From Heterobilharzia americana (taxonomy: Eukaryota; Platyhelminthes; Trematoda; Strigeidida; Schistosomatidae), in the NCBI GenBank assembly GCA_944470555.2, contig OX104134.1, positions 57,031,890 through 57,095,889 of the forward strand: a stretch of DNA of 64,000 nucleotides, written 5' to 3'. The translations under genes were made by a program, and so were the position numbers. Positions 23,301 through 35,774 of the stretch are shown in pieces. The notes under the pieces were generated by a model, which made no database searches, was not told the origin of the DNA, and saw only the letters and a program-made list of their open reading frames with translations. The stretch's first letter is position 1. Each line of letters opens with the position of its first letter.

Positions 23301-26179
23301 GCAAGGAAAGATATCTGTCCACCAAACCTACTATGTGCCCCTGCAGCTTTTCACACCTGGCCATACTAAAATGATTAAAAAGGAAAATTCAAGTTACGCT
23401 GAGCAAGGGACGATTATGGATGCATAAGAGATCTTAACTGTTCAACTGTTTGCCACGGTTTTCACAAAGCCAGAAACATTAAGTTCAGTCTTATCAAATA
23501 TTAGCAACAGTTTTATGCCCTCTAGTTCAACTTCCATCTGCTTCCCGGCACATAAGATATTGCCGTAATTCAGGGTTGCGAGGATGCCTGTAAGTCAACA
23601 ACCACCAAGTCGCTGTCCCAAACTGGTCTACAAACTTAGCGAGCACAAGATCGTTTCAGGGGTAATCAGTGACATGTGCACTGGAAAAAAAGGGAACTGA
23701 CCTTGTCACCACATCGTCAGCGTTCACTAGCCCTCCAACACACAAACTTTACGTAGAATCTTCCACCACCTCTTAAGTACGAACTTTGCACATTGTTGTG
23801 TGTGCATTTCTGCTTCTCATGCCCTTTTAAGGCATCTTCTAGAGATTCTAGCCACAGATACGCGGTGAGACAACAATGCCCTGTAAATAGAAATTAATTC
23901 TTTTCTATAGACCTCTGAAAGGCATTTTTGCTCATCGTGAAAATTATAAGACTCTTCACAGGTGTGTTTGACCCAGTAGTACCGTTTAATTTTCTACCAC
24001 AACCTAAGTGGGATGGTTTATCATCAACTTCGACTGGAAGACAAATGATATACTTAGTATGAAGAGGGAGTCGAAGATGTGATGACTACGTTCGTTTAAG
24101 TGGAGCACCAGTTTCAAGTTTAATGCCTTTCTCAGAGCACTTTTATCGGGTTCCAGTTGACACGCTTGTTTGGGTTTTCTTTATCCTTCAGTCAGTGCTT
24201 ATTTGTTGGGAGATCATCGTCTTCCACCGTTGCCGGAATATTCGTAAGGAATCTTGGACACACTACAGTCAGTGTGAACGACATGGTATGCGTTCGTCTC
24301 CATCATTCCGACCTAAACTAAACGGTTGTTTTGACCAGCTACGGCTACTGGCACTGAGTGCCAGCTAGATAGCTTACTTAGGTTCTGCCGAAAGTTGATA
24401 GCTGTTAACATTTTCATGTGTTGTTACCGTAAGCTGCTTTGGAGCCAACACCACTTAAAATTTCGATGCTGCCAAATTTCACCGCCCACTGTTATGGCGG
24501 GATAAATCATGGATTTGCTGCGTTGTTTTAGTGACCCGTGGCCTCCAGTTCATAAAAGGGTCTCAAGAGGGTTGCATAACTCCCTTGTTTCCGAATCCAA
24601 ACATTTAGGTTTTCCGTTTAATAAATGCAAACTGGAAACAGGCCTGCAAGAAGTATTCAGTGATTTATTAACCTTAGCTACCGGGTCGTCAACTCCGGCT
24701 GACTGGAGTGCCATTACAATGGTATACACTGACTGCGGTAGTTGGGAAGGAATAGTCAGTGGGGAGCGTCACCACCGAGTGTTCTGCAGTCAGTTACTTC
24801 TTCATGGAAGCACGCCAACAGCTGAAGTGTTTCCCAGCTTGGTGTCGCAAAACGATCGGTTCAAACATTAGTGGTCTGCCAGATCACCTTTCTTCATGTT
24901 TGTCAGAATTAAACACGTGCCGTAATTTAAGCATTGAGTTACCATAGTCGTTTTCGTATAACACGAAGAAATTAGGAGTGATGGTCTGTGACGCACTTTT
25001 GTCATATATCGGCCTCAACATATCTGGACTAAGCCCACATATTGTCTGGCAAGAATTAGGTGGATGAGATCGAGTGCGCTATCAGAGTAACGCGAGCACG
25101 TTTGGGAGTCTGACCACACATGAATACGGAGACTTATAACAAATAGCAGTAGATAAACGTCATAAATATAGGGAAATCCGCCTAAATATGGAGGAGAATG
25201 AGCTCATAAGCTTGGGAATATTCCTTGTGTGATATTCGGAGACGCAAAAATCAATCAATATTTCATTGCATTTTTTGAATACCCATCGGTGTGAGGTCAA
25301 GAAAGAACATAATAACGTGGTCAGGCGCGAACCGCATATCTTATCATTCGCGCCAATATACCGAAATGCTTGGAGTGTTTGGCTGAGGTACCATCTACGA
25401 GCAACGTAAATTGATGCGAAAACTTGCCAACGGTGAAGATCTTTGACCTCGCCTCGTATTAGCAAGTCCGTTGAAAGTGCGACGGTCATCCTCATAGCTA
25501 AATGTCATCGAATGTTAGGCCGTAGATTTTGTGAAATTGTTTGCTACTACAGATCTTGGCTTCAGACAGTGAATACAAAATATGTGTCATGATTTCGGTA
25601 TAATCAGATGGTTTTCAAAACAATTTGCAAGCACCACTCCATCAAAACCGATGGCTTCTGTTTCATCGTGCATGCGCTGATCAGTGTACTGAATCACATC
25701 AGTAACTTCACCAGCCTTCAAAAGCCAGCCTTAAGACCTCTGCTCAGAGGCTCCTAAGCCTGGGGCGTATTTTTCTTTCAGCTGGTGTCAGAGGACTTCA
25801 GCACACATTTCTTTGATTGCTGGACTTTAAAATGAGCAATTGGCCTACCAAACAGGGCACCAAATTTAGCGCCACTCAAATCATTCATTTATTTCTTCAC
25901 GTTTCTGCTTGATTGTACGTATCATTCAGTGGGACAATTCCAAGTTAATTTTGTCGCCATTTCGGAGGATGGAAATTGGATGATAGCAGCGAAACTTATG
26001 ATGACGCCTTAGGCAAGACAGCTCAGATGTTTCGAAAGGTTTATTCAACATTTTCACAAAATTTTAACTGGGGCGGAGGGCCGCATCAGTTGACTTCACC
26101 AAACTACTGCTCAGTAGGCAAGTGACCGCGAGTTAGTTACTACCAACATTCACCGGTAGCAAGTGAAAGTATGCCCATC
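20396..26179. other. No recognisable gene (5.8 kb)
   Basis: Only short frames of 60-140 codons on both strands (for example 20589-20996 on - and 24509-24871 on +), none with a motif I can name. I looked for zinc-finger exons of ZUP1, since the gene should extend in this direction, and for reverse transcriptase or integrase boxes, and found none I could defend. It is probably old intron or intergenic DNA with repeats decayed beyond recognition by eye. Confidence 0.4.
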
Positions 26180-26600
26180 CGTTCCTTTGTTCTTCAGCTG
26201 TAACATCTGCAATTAGACAGGTATCTTCCTCATACAATTGCTAGTAATACATATTTTCTGGGAGTACTTTTCATTCCTCTTAGCTTGTTACCTAGTCACC
26301 CCGTTTATCACAGCACCTTTCAAACAACGCCTTACGCTTACTTACAGATGCCCACAAAAGCAGAAACTGAGAAAGGTTAATTGGTCTTACCAGCGGCTAC
26401 GTTGCTCCCACAAACAAACAAACCTACATTTTGAGAAAGAAAATCTTCAATCAATTACTATCCCCAAAACTATAAGTCGGTAGTCTGCAGGGAATTCTGC
26501 TACCAACGAAAGGGCATAACCGGACAAAAAGTAGCTAGCCTCAAGAAGTAATAGGGAAAGGTCAAAAACTACAAATTTCCTCTACTCACACCATTGATGT
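26180..26600 (+). mobile_element. Old CR1 3' UTR fragment
   Basis: The text around 26220-26600 parallels the + strand CR1 3' end at 7500-7860 in order: a stretch on acid-like CATTCCTCTTAGC, CTTACTTACAG, a TTAATTGGTCTTA stretch, AAAAACTAC, then TCCTCTACTCACACCATTGA near the end. It is diverged and has no coding frame. Confidence 0.5.
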
Positions 26601-27480
26601 TCGATACTTGGCTAAGTTTATCCTAATCAGATGGAAAATTGGCTGTTTGACGGTGTCGAAATATCACTTGATCAGGCAATTAAAACATCAGAATGCATAT
26701 GTGCAAATCCACTATCGAAATGGCATTGTAACAAGGTATGTGACATCATCCAATAGAGACTGAGACATTGTATAAGTGGCGCACACTTCAAAGGACGGTC
26801 AGCTGATTTTAGATGAGCTCTTGGACCGGTAAGGACCTTTATTTTCTTCCTTCTCACCGTTTTTCGTTTCAGTTACTCGTAGGGATGAAACTCAAGAAGT
26901 CGATTATGGATCGATGCATCTGAACGAAACTCCCACGTTATATGTAGGTTTTTTCAGTTTGACATAGCGTTGTATCAGGTCACAAAAGTTTTATTTCTTT
27001 GACGTACACTTTTATTTCAAACTAGCAGCATGTGAAAAACTCCCAGGTTTATTTGAAATCTCAATGATCTTGAAATCAGCACCTCCTGTCTATTTATCCT
27101 GTGCCCACTTAGCGAAGTTCAAATGTCTCCTGGTTTGATCAGTCTAGCTGCTAATATCTGTGGGTTGTTGTGAAGTATGTTAACCTTGAATACATACTCA
27201 GCAATGGTTATGGCTTTTGATACCATCAGGCTACTTCAGGATTTTCACGGGCTAGATTCACAGTTTGCGTAGGACATTAGGAGAAAATGATCACAGTATT
27301 GAATAATACTTTTGCCAGTCGGTCAAAATTGACGCAGAAGTTCGCAAAAAAGTGTATCGGCTTCAGCTTCCATACGTTAGTAGCATACAAAGAGCAGGTG
27401 GATAGGAGAAGTGATGTCAATGTCGACAGTTGTATGAGAGAATACACGATATGAAGATAACAATTGGCGCAAATATCTGA
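26601..27480. other. No recognisable gene
   Basis: AT-rich spacer with only short frames. Nothing else seen. Confidence 0.4.
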
Positions 27481-28110
27481 GCTTTAGAGGATTTTAAGGA
27501 GTGAATACATCTGCACCATTGTGACCGATTGCTAGTCATGTCACCTGGAGTTCTCAACCACTGCTCGGGTCCCAGCGAGGCACTTTTCATCTCATATTGC
27601 TCATACTAACAGTCAGGGATTTCATCGTTTTAGTCTGGCCACTCTGAACCTTCTCCCAACCTCAACCAACGTAGCCTGGCATTGCACATCGAGGTAGGCG
27701 GTAGCTCCACATGCTCGTCAATTGTCCAAGCCACTTCAGTCGACTAAGTTTTAACAATCTCACGAATCTACTTGCCTGTATTGCCTAATACTCTTTGCTT
27801 GACCTCGACATTGATCACAGGCGATGCCACCACACGCGAACAATGCTGTGAAGACATCTCTCACCAGGACTTTGTAGCCGCTTCATATCTTCTATTTTCA
27901 ACGGTCAAAGCTGTGTAACAGAACAGAACAGATTGTGGTGCAGCATACTTGTCATTTGATAGATGGTCAGATATCTTACCAGTCAGTGCCACAAGTGATG
28001 CTTCCCATTCCGGATGATACAACTTCCCAAGTAAGTGAAGTGGTCAACATTTTCCACCACATCACTCCCAATCATTAAACTGAGAGTGGTTTCACAATAG
28101 TGTATTACTT
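27481..28110 (-). mobile_element. Decayed RTE-A fragment (3' part)
   Basis: The + strand text follows the 3' portion of copy 1 in order: GAATACATCTGCACCA, GTCATGTCACCTGGAG, the segment antisense to the C-terminal domain, and TACAACTTCCCAAGTAAGTG near 28020, which corresponds to 1861-1880. Many substitutions and indels; no frame survives. Confidence 0.65.
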
Positions 28111-29187
28111 TTCTCCAAGTAGCTCCCTTATTTGGCTAAATTGCGAAAACTAACAAGACGTGAATTTCAGCAAGTTTTTACGTAGAATGAATTTTCTGGC
28201 AAGCTCACTCTGAAATGTAATGGTTGTCTACCTATTAGTAGTTGGGTGTGATAATCGATCTCTTGAAGCCTTTTAGGATGACTTCATGACAGAGGCAAAC
28301 GTTGCGATAAAGCTTTTTGATGTTCACTGTGATAGGGAATCGGTCCAGTTTTCAAAGAGGTTGAATTATTCGCAGTAAAAGTGCTTTTTTGTGGGAATGT
28401 GTAGCTAGTTTTTAAAGCTAGTTCATGGACGTATTAAAGTTTTGTTGTATTGTTTTTAAATTGAATTGGTGTTTCGTACTTCACTCTACTGACTTTATAA
28501 GTTGATTCAGTTTGATTGCTAGCTTCATTTTATTCCCACTACACCTTTTTTATTATCTCCTTACAATAAGCCTGTACAAACTTTACTCTCCATTAGTAAA
28601 TCGAGGAATTTAGTTTTTCAGTAGCCTTTATTTTGAATGGAAGATAAAAGGGGTTTCGCCTCACATTGATTGCTTTCCTGCCCATGTGTTGCTGACCATA
28701 ACTACTGTTCTCGTTACCTCTTAGATAATTTCTTTAACATTTCTTGCACCTGCTTCTGTCTGTTTAAGGTCGAAAATACTTTTCAAGATCACATATCAAT
28801 CAAGAATCGATTTCATTATGAAGAACACTATTTAGGATTTGTATTCATCGTGCTTATGAATGTAGAGCTTTCGTTAGGATTCGCATTTTATAATGTAGTT
28901 ACTTTCATTTGCATTGCTTTACTATCATTTGACCCATAAGTTATTACTGTGTAGGTTATGCTGATATAGGTTTAATTTATGGGTGACCTTCACTTCTACC
29001 AGATCGAGGTTTCATAATTATCTACACAACCATGAAAAATGTTCCAAGACTAACAAAGGCTAAATATGGCAATACTTGTCATGATTATCTGATTATCAAC
29101 CATTTTACCACTCAGTATAGATAAGCGTCAATAGGAGTGGTTTCGCCCTTCGTAACTCTTCTAGGAATTTAAATCATACTATTTCAG
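28111..29187. other. Likely ZUP1 intron, no repeat recognised
   Basis: AT-rich and ends in a good acceptor (TACTATTTCAG) immediately before the first recognised ZUP1 exon. The 90-codon frame at 28670-28939 has no recognisable features. Confidence 0.45.
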
Positions 29188-29356
29188 CGTTTGCCATCTG
29201 GATCACCCGGTTGTTCTGCTCAATCGATTGCAACTGGGTGGCTTGAAAGGAGCCTTGAGCTTAATAATCTAACTTTGGTCGATTATCAACGACGTGTTCA
29301 AGAGCTCCGACGTTCAGTTCGTCAAGGTATTGATTCAGCTGCAACTTGTACAGATG
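29188..29356 (+). CDS. ZUP1: ZUP1-like ubiquitin peptidase, exon encoding helical ubiquitin-binding stretch
   Basis: This is the first exon of the gene I can recognise: 56 codons plus one base. It encodes a charged helical segment including LVDYQRRVQELRRSVRQGID, which lines up with the helix before the catalytic domain in animal ZUP1 (an EFHRRKADM-type stretch in the human protein, from memory). The acceptor is TATTTCAG before 29188 and the donor is GTGAGT at 29357. It ends in phase 1, and joining its last G to the GC at 38129 gives a TDGII sequence matching the family spacing with no gap. The frame runs on past the donor only by chance. Upstream exons for the zinc fingers were not found. ZUP1 cleaves K63-linked ubiquitin chains in the nucleus and cytosol and is tied to genome stability in mammals (established knowledge). 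Confidence 0.8.
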
Positions 29357-30040
29357 GTGAGTTTCTTCAGTTTCGTGATAAAGTTTGTATGTCAATTTTA
29401 TTTCCAAAAGTTGTCTACCGTTTATGCCTGGTTAATTATTATCTGTATTATTGTCCTTATTACCAGTCATTTTCAGCTTAATGATTCCTTGTTAATAAAT
29501 TTTTATTTACCATCACCCATGTATTTTTAGTCATTTTTCAACATTGGACTGGAAATATACGCGGCACGATCTATTAAAATTTTATTTAATGTATAATTCT
29601 GCTCCTAAATGTATTACACTTTCGTTTTCTACGCAAGAATTGTTGTAAAATACGTGAAGATCAATAGCGGTACACTGCATTTTTCTCATTTCCCAGTGGC
29701 AGTCATTTTATACACTGACTAGTTCTTCATTCACTTCCGTGATATATTCCTGATTTTAAGTCTTTAAAGCTTTTGAATACTAGTTAATTCCTCGTAACTA
29801 CTAGCTTCGATGCTTACGTACATAGTTTGTTGATGTAAACGGTAACTAGTTTATGTGACCCCCAATAGTAGGCACTGCACCGGCCCGATGTGTGCAAGAA
29901 AGTCGGAAAATACCAATATATGGGGCTGGAATTACTGTATAGTAGTCCGATAAAAGACAAGGAAACAAAGAAGAATGCCATCAAAATTGGTAGCAAGTCG
30001 TGATAAGACAGCATGAAAAAACAAAAAATACTGAATTCGG
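29357..30040. other. ZUP1 intron, left part, no repeat recognised
   Basis: Begins with a consensus donor (GTGAGT). AT-rich, with no motif beyond chance frames. RTE-A copies fill the intron from 30041. Confidence 0.55.
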
Positions 30041-30737
30041 CATGAAGATTAGGATAAGAATGTGTTGATACATCAGCGCCATCTCGATCCATTCTCAGTC
30101 ATGTCACCTGGAGTCTGCAACCATCGGTTTCGCGTGGACAACAATTAGGAAGCCTACATATCTTTGTATGACTCAGACAAACACCCAAAGACTTGTTGGA
30201 CTGATCACATTTAACTATTTTTCAGCCTGAACCTACTTCAGCTAACATTGTGCTACAAGGCAGATAGACAAAATTAACGTAGAATCTGGCACACGTGCAT
30301 CCGTTCAAGTTGCCACAAAAGACAGTGACATCCCTACAAAAGACTGATATCAAAGTAGACAAGAGTGTATGAGAATACGCAATTTGAAGATAAAGAACAA
30401 TGCTATGACCGAAAACCTGTAACCGCTCCATATCTTCTATTTTTAACGGCCGTCTCGGCCGTATGGCAGGACAGGACGAACTGGAGTGCAGTATACTCGT
30501 CCTTAAATGGACAATCAGATATCTCGCCATCCGGTGCCAAATACAACGCACGTTGGCGAATACTATACAGTCCTCCTGTGTCCGAGCTAAGATTTTGTCA
30601 GCAATCATCCCTTTCGGTTTGATACAACTTTCCAATAAGTGCATAGGTCAACACATTTCACCACTTTACTCCCTATCCTTTATTTGGGAGTAGTTGCAAA
30701 CCCGTCCTGTAGCACGATCTTGCATTTTGCAGACCCG
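30041..30737 (-). mobile_element. Decayed RTE-A fragment, head-to-head with the next copy
   Basis: The + text at 30060-30120 (TACATCAGCGCCAT, CAGTCATGTCACCTGGAG) marks the element 3' end. A - frame at 30222-30644 carries KIEDMERLQVFGH and ILARTQEDC remnants of the C-terminal domain, with a rearranged interior. It meets the 5' end of an oppositely oriented A copy at about 30738. Confidence 0.6.
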
Positions 30738-33700
30738 ACCGATAGCTTTCACATCGATGTTGTGTTTGGGCTTGCATGTTACAATGACTTGTCCAGCTGT
30801 GGTAGTGGAATGTTTGTTCCCTCGAGGTCTTACCATACCAGACATGTCTGTATGATAGTGGTCAGACAAAATACTGTTACCGTTAATGTGTTAACTTCCA
30901 CGCTTTGGTGAGGGTCCAAGGGCGAAGTCGTCCCGCTGGTTGGATAGGTGTGTGACAGCTGTAGAGTGTTTCTCTTGGATGCCAGCAGTACCATTTTGAT
31001 TCTACGTTCCCTATGGCAAGAGGGGTCGAGAAAACGTAGACCCTAAAAGTAGCACACGCCCTTCTACCTCGCAGCGTACTGGCGCCGGCGATATGGGTTC
31101 ATAGTCGGAATCGAAACCAACAAGCTTAAATCTCAAACTTCCAAAAAGGTTGTGTTTTCGAGGGATGCGTACAGGACCCGATTGTGGTTGTTCACTTGGC
31201 CGCACCTAACCACTGGGGCAAATCTTCGAAGTTCACTTTACGAGCATACGGAGGTTCAATATCTCGTGGACTCGGTGATGTACGCACAGCACTAAGTTTT
31301 ATCGCGTAAGTATGTTCCTCGACTGAATATCAGTCAGCAAACGTCTGTGTGTTGTTCAACTGAATGGATTTGTAAGGACTAGAAAGTATCAGGAGACTAG
31401 CCACCACCTACTCACCGACCAACTTCAGTCCATGAGGTATAGAAGATGAATCCTACCAGAAGGTGTCAATCTGACAACGGGAAGCTAAGTGTCCAGAGAT
31501 AGTCATAACAATAGGTGACTTTAAGACTCAAGTAGGGAAGCTGAGCCAATCGGAAAGACATCTGGAAGGTATCTCCCGCATCCCATGCCAATAACGGACA
31601 GTGTTTACCGTCTGTTGCTAGTTTGTTCTCACAATCACTTGTTTCTGGCTAGCAAACTAACTAACGGTCTTAGTAATGTTCGTGGGCATTGGGGCGTAAT
31701 AAAAACGAAAGAGACGGAGAAAACAGTGAATACGTCAGTGAATTTCCGCAGCCTCTCCCAAATCGGCTGACACGAAAATGCTGATCCTAACTAGCTCTGT
31801 TCACAGTGAGGGGCGATAATCGCAATGGTCTCAAGCAGTGATGGGTGTCAAAAACGAGAGAGATAGAGAAGGCACCAGCGATAGGTAATACATGGCAATT
31901 ATTTAGGCTTATTTCGAATATCGGCAAGAAGACGGTGTTGAGTGAGGCCGTCACTGAAAAGGAAAGTAGCCTCTTAGGACAGGTGATTAAGACGTTAGGC
32001 CGAACACTTCGACTCCCAGTTCGACTGATTCACAGACACGCTTCAGTCGCCAGGCATCCTGCCCTAACCTGAATCGGAAGTAGATGTTGGTCCTCCAACT
32101 GCTTTCGAAGTCGGGAAGGTTGTTTCAAACCTGAAACGTTGGAAAGCAGTAACACCTGACAGTTTGTCACCAGAAGTTTATAAAGAAGGAGATTATTGAC
32201 TGAAGTGATGGAGGTGCTAGGTAGCGTATGGAAATCAGAGGTAGTCCTGTCAAACTGGTCTTTTTGACTGATCATTCCCAGTGTATAAGAAGGGAGATAA
32301 GATTTTCTGTGACAAAAATGGGGAATCAGTTTGACTAATATTGTGTCCAAGATACTTGGATCCATGGTTATCCGACGCCTAAGTGGAACTTGAGAGAACC
32401 AGTCAGGTTTCAGATGTGGACGAGAATGGATCTATCATATTTTCACCCTTTGACAAGTTTTGACATACAGGCATACTTAACAGTGACGAACACTTGCCAT
32501 ATTTCTTGATCTGAAGGCGGTATTTAACTCTGTTGACTGTCAGGTGTTGTGACAGTGTCTAAATTTGAAAGGAATACTGAGCAAGTACATAACTCTAATC
32601 GAAGTTCTCTATTCGGACTCACGAAACCGTGTAAGAGCATACAGAGATTTGTCCTATGAGTTGATGACAACTAGTGGTGTACAGCAAGGATTCCTGCTGT
32701 CAACGTTGCTGTTTAATTTCCCTACGGATATACTAATGAACATAACCTTGAGCACCCCTGTCTTCAAAGGGGTTGGTCTACTTCTTATAGATCATCCGGT
32801 TGACGTGAATTATGCAGACAGTATTGTCCTACTAGTTGAATGCACTCACAAAATAGAGGGTATTTTGAACTTGTTGAACAGAAACTTGTGTATATTTGGC
32901 ATGCGTTTCGCACCTGTGAAATAATGCTCCGAGACTGGTCTGCAACTACTCTCAGTTAAAGGATTAGGAGTGAAGTGGTGGAATACACTTACTTGAGAAG
33001 ATGCCTCAGCCAGAACGGGATGATCACTGACGAAATATCAGTCTGGATGCAGAAGGATTGTATGACGTTTACCAGCTCGCATCATGTCTGGCGTTGACTG
33101 AAGAGTTATGCGAGTATCTGTTAAAGTGCGATTATACTGCACTTGAGTCCTTTCTGTCTTATTATACAGCTATGGGACATGGTTGTTAAAAGTAGAATAT
33201 ATCGAGTAAAAACAAGTTTTCGAATACAGGTGACATCGTAGCATTGTTCTCCTATGGTGAGATCAGCGTATGAGTCATTGCGAGCTATTAGGTATAGAAT
33301 ACTAGGCAAGGAAGGTAAGTTGACCAATGAGGTTGTGAACCGTCAGAGACCGAGGTAGTTTGGATATATACAGTGCATGCCGAGCCACCGCCTACCTCGA
33401 CGTGCCATACTGGGGGACGTCAGATTAGGTTAGAGGAAGGCTCAGGGTGATCAGGCAGAGGCATGGTGCCAGTATATGAGGTCTCTAACTTCTTGGTGAC
33501 AGCCGTGTTGGGAGGTGTAGACAGACTACCTACCTAGGTTCCCTGAGACAGTAGAAATGGGTGGTTGAGGACTCGTACTGACATGGTTGAAAATTAGTCA
33601 CAATGGCGCAGATGTATTCACTCCCTGACATCTTTTAAACCCTAAATATTTACAGTAACAATTTATCCTCAAATGATATATTCTCTCCTGTGATATCAGT

Positions 33701-33850
33701 CTTTTTCCATCCACTTGTTCTCTGCATGCCGCTGTGATGTGCAACAACTTGAGCCTATGCACTCGCGTACTAGGTTCTACGTTGATTTTTTCTATCTCAC
33801 ATTTAGGAAGTGCGAAACGCGTTCCTGAAATTCTTCTCTAGGCTTTCAGA
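30738..33850 (+). mobile_element. RTE-A copy on + strand, decayed but long
   Basis: In order: a 5' leader (30738-31000, homologous to the reverse complement of 4740-4979); endonuclease remnants (SKFTLRAYGGS-like at about 31228 and IGDFKTQVGKLSQSERHLEG at 31510-31570, cf. GDLNAQVGRLSEAERHLGG in copy 1); reverse transcriptase (32565-32924, with SGVQQGFLLSTLLFNF and VNYADSIVLL); and a 3' UTR (33620-33800) shared with 51940-52060. The YADD box reads YADS and the fingers region is broken, so it is inactive. Confidence 0.7.
32565..32924 (+). pseudogene. RTE-A + copy: reverse transcriptase palm remnant
   Basis: 119 in-frame codons with SKYITLIEVLYSDSRNRVRAY, TSGVQQGFLLST and DVNYADSIVLLVE, ending at IFGMRFAPVK. 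The second catalytic Asp of YADD is replaced by Ser, which would abolish polymerase activity. It aligns closely with residues 615-735 of the copy 1 protein. Confidence 0.7.
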
Positions 33851-34109
33851 TGACCTTTCGTTTTGTCAGTGTTCATTTAACGAAACTGTCGTCTTTATAC
33901 TCCAGGTCTGCCAAACACTATCTCGGGAGGGCTGCGCTATGGCTTATTTGTTTAAGGAGGTGACTCTCAACAATGGATCACAGGTACGAACCCCGCTCCA
34001 CCTACTGAGGTTTGGGAAGCAAGATAGTATCATAAGTAACCTTCATACAAAAGATGTGGCTCATCGCTTATTGCACGAATGCGCACAAGATTTCTGAGTG
34101 TATTCCACT
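33851..34109. other. Spacer, possible tRNA-like remnant
   Basis: The segment around 33930-34010 includes GGTACGAACCCC, a B-box-like motif, after TATGGCTTATTTGTTTAAGG. This could be an old tRNA-derived repeat, but there is no second copy or duplication to support it. Confidence 0.25.
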
Positions 34110-34925
34110 ATTCTCTTACGGGACTAGATCGACCTCTATGAGTCCTATTATTACATCAATAACAATTTAATAGGAACTGTCAGCGAGCATCCCTGCTGGA
34201 CCCTACCGGTTTTTATAAATTCAGATATCAACTCACTATATGCCCTTACACGGCTCCGTGAACCTGAGTAGAGAGCTTTGATTAACGTTATGTACTTAGT
34301 CGATATTCCTTTTACAGACGGACTACCGCACCACCTCACGGTCGACAGTCAGGTTAAGAAATATGGCAAGTGTTGACCACTGTTAAGTATGCCTGTATAT
34401 CATAACCTGTCGGAGGGTGAAAATTTCTCCCTCAGGCATCTGACGATTAAGTTGGGTTCGCAAGAGTGGTGCGTTACCACAGAGACCAACGGAAATCTGC
34501 TTGATGTCGTTCACATGCAGTATTTTTGCGATTTCGAGATTTGGTTTGTCTTTTGAATCCAGGTGTAAACCGATACCACTAGTACTAGAAACAGCAGGGT
34601 TGTAGGATGTGTATCTGTCGGCTCAAACGTTTCTTACTCTTAATTTCTATAGAGAAGGCAGTGTTAATATGACTACTTTGGTCATGCGTGAGAGATGCCT
34701 TACTTCTGTCGAACTCGCATCCAACCAGCAGTTGGACTTTTCCCGTAAACCATCCCTCCTTGCGTAGTATATTTCACCCTAACATTATCCGCCTAACCTT
34801 TATGGTATGGTAGGACCTGAAGAAATACAGTACACCAGCAGCATAGGTGGTTGGATCATTTTGATGTCCAAGCTGGACCACTACTTGGAATTAATAACTG
34901 CCAGTCAGGATACAGAACAGGGTTT
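34110..34925 (-). mobile_element. Internally deleted RTE-A fragment on - strand
   Basis: 34151-34339 on - has GISTKYITLIKALYSGSRSR and GRVQQGCSL from the reverse transcriptase. 34740-34925 carries the 5' leader (GGTATGGTAGGACCTGAAG, cf. 4876). Most of the endonuclease is missing between them, so this is a deleted relic. Confidence 0.6.
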
Positions 34926-35774
34926 GTGTTAGTGTTTATATAAGTAGTTTGTTAGTCAACTGAGCTGCTGACTTGTGGATGGAGATGGTTTCGACATTTT
35001 AAGAGCAGTGAACAGCTGCGAGTCCGTAATGTTTGTCGTGCAGTGTATATTTTTTGATGGATAGATGAGTTTTGTTGTGGATCCTATTCGATTTAGTTTC
35101 ATGGTGAAAGTTATGATTTCCATTTCTAGATCACCAAGCTATCATTCTAGGTGTGCCAATTATGTGAGTTTAGTAACAGCATGTGAAAATTCACTTGTTG
35201 GTGTGCAAGAAATGAGATGTTAGTGAAATCAACCTGATAAGTTAGCAATGATAAGTGCTTCGTTGATAGTGTTTCACATCATTGAGCTTCTGATGGCAGT
35301 TGTGACTGACAGTGACAAAAAACCTAAGATGTGGCGTAACTGCTTATCAGCAGAAGTTCACACACTGTACATCAGGATGTCAACGTGAAGGTTAAAAAGA
35401 GAAAAAATGAAAACAGCATTTACATCCGTTTAAAATAAGAGATGAAAGGAATGATGTCTGGGGTTGATGATTAAATGGGCACGAAATGGTGTATCCATCC
35501 ATATCGCTGCTGTAGATTTTGAAATGTCTTGTAGAGTCTCCAACCATTAATTTCAGCTGTCAGCTGATGAGTGAATGTCACGTTCAGCCCAACTTCGAGG
35601 CTCGCGCAGTTTCCACCGTCAGTAAGAGACTTCATGGATTTGTATATCACCCTTGGTTTCCTACCATTTTAAATCATACTTTTGCTGACGTTTTAAGTGA
35701 GGATCAACTTTATATTGACATAAGTAACACATATCTCTGCAACCGCAGTCTATGAAGTTTCATAATTACACCAA
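34926..35774. other. ZUP1 intron segment, nothing recognised
   Basis: AT-rich, with a 78-codon frame at 35519-35755 that has no family resemblance I can see. Confidence 0.4.

Noticed and set aside
20396..26179. Possible LTR retrotransposon or ZUP1 zinc-finger exons
   Set aside because: No paired terminal repeats, protease, RT or integrase boxes and no C2H2 pattern with splice sites could be found by eye.
28670..28939. 89-codon frame with hydrophobic stretches
   Set aside because: AT-rich chance frame in an intron, without splice signals or family resemblance.
35555..35590. Hammerhead-like CTGATGA followed by GTGAATGTCAC
   Set aside because: Stem II would form, but the required GAAA is GTTC and there is no cleavage triplet or stem III.
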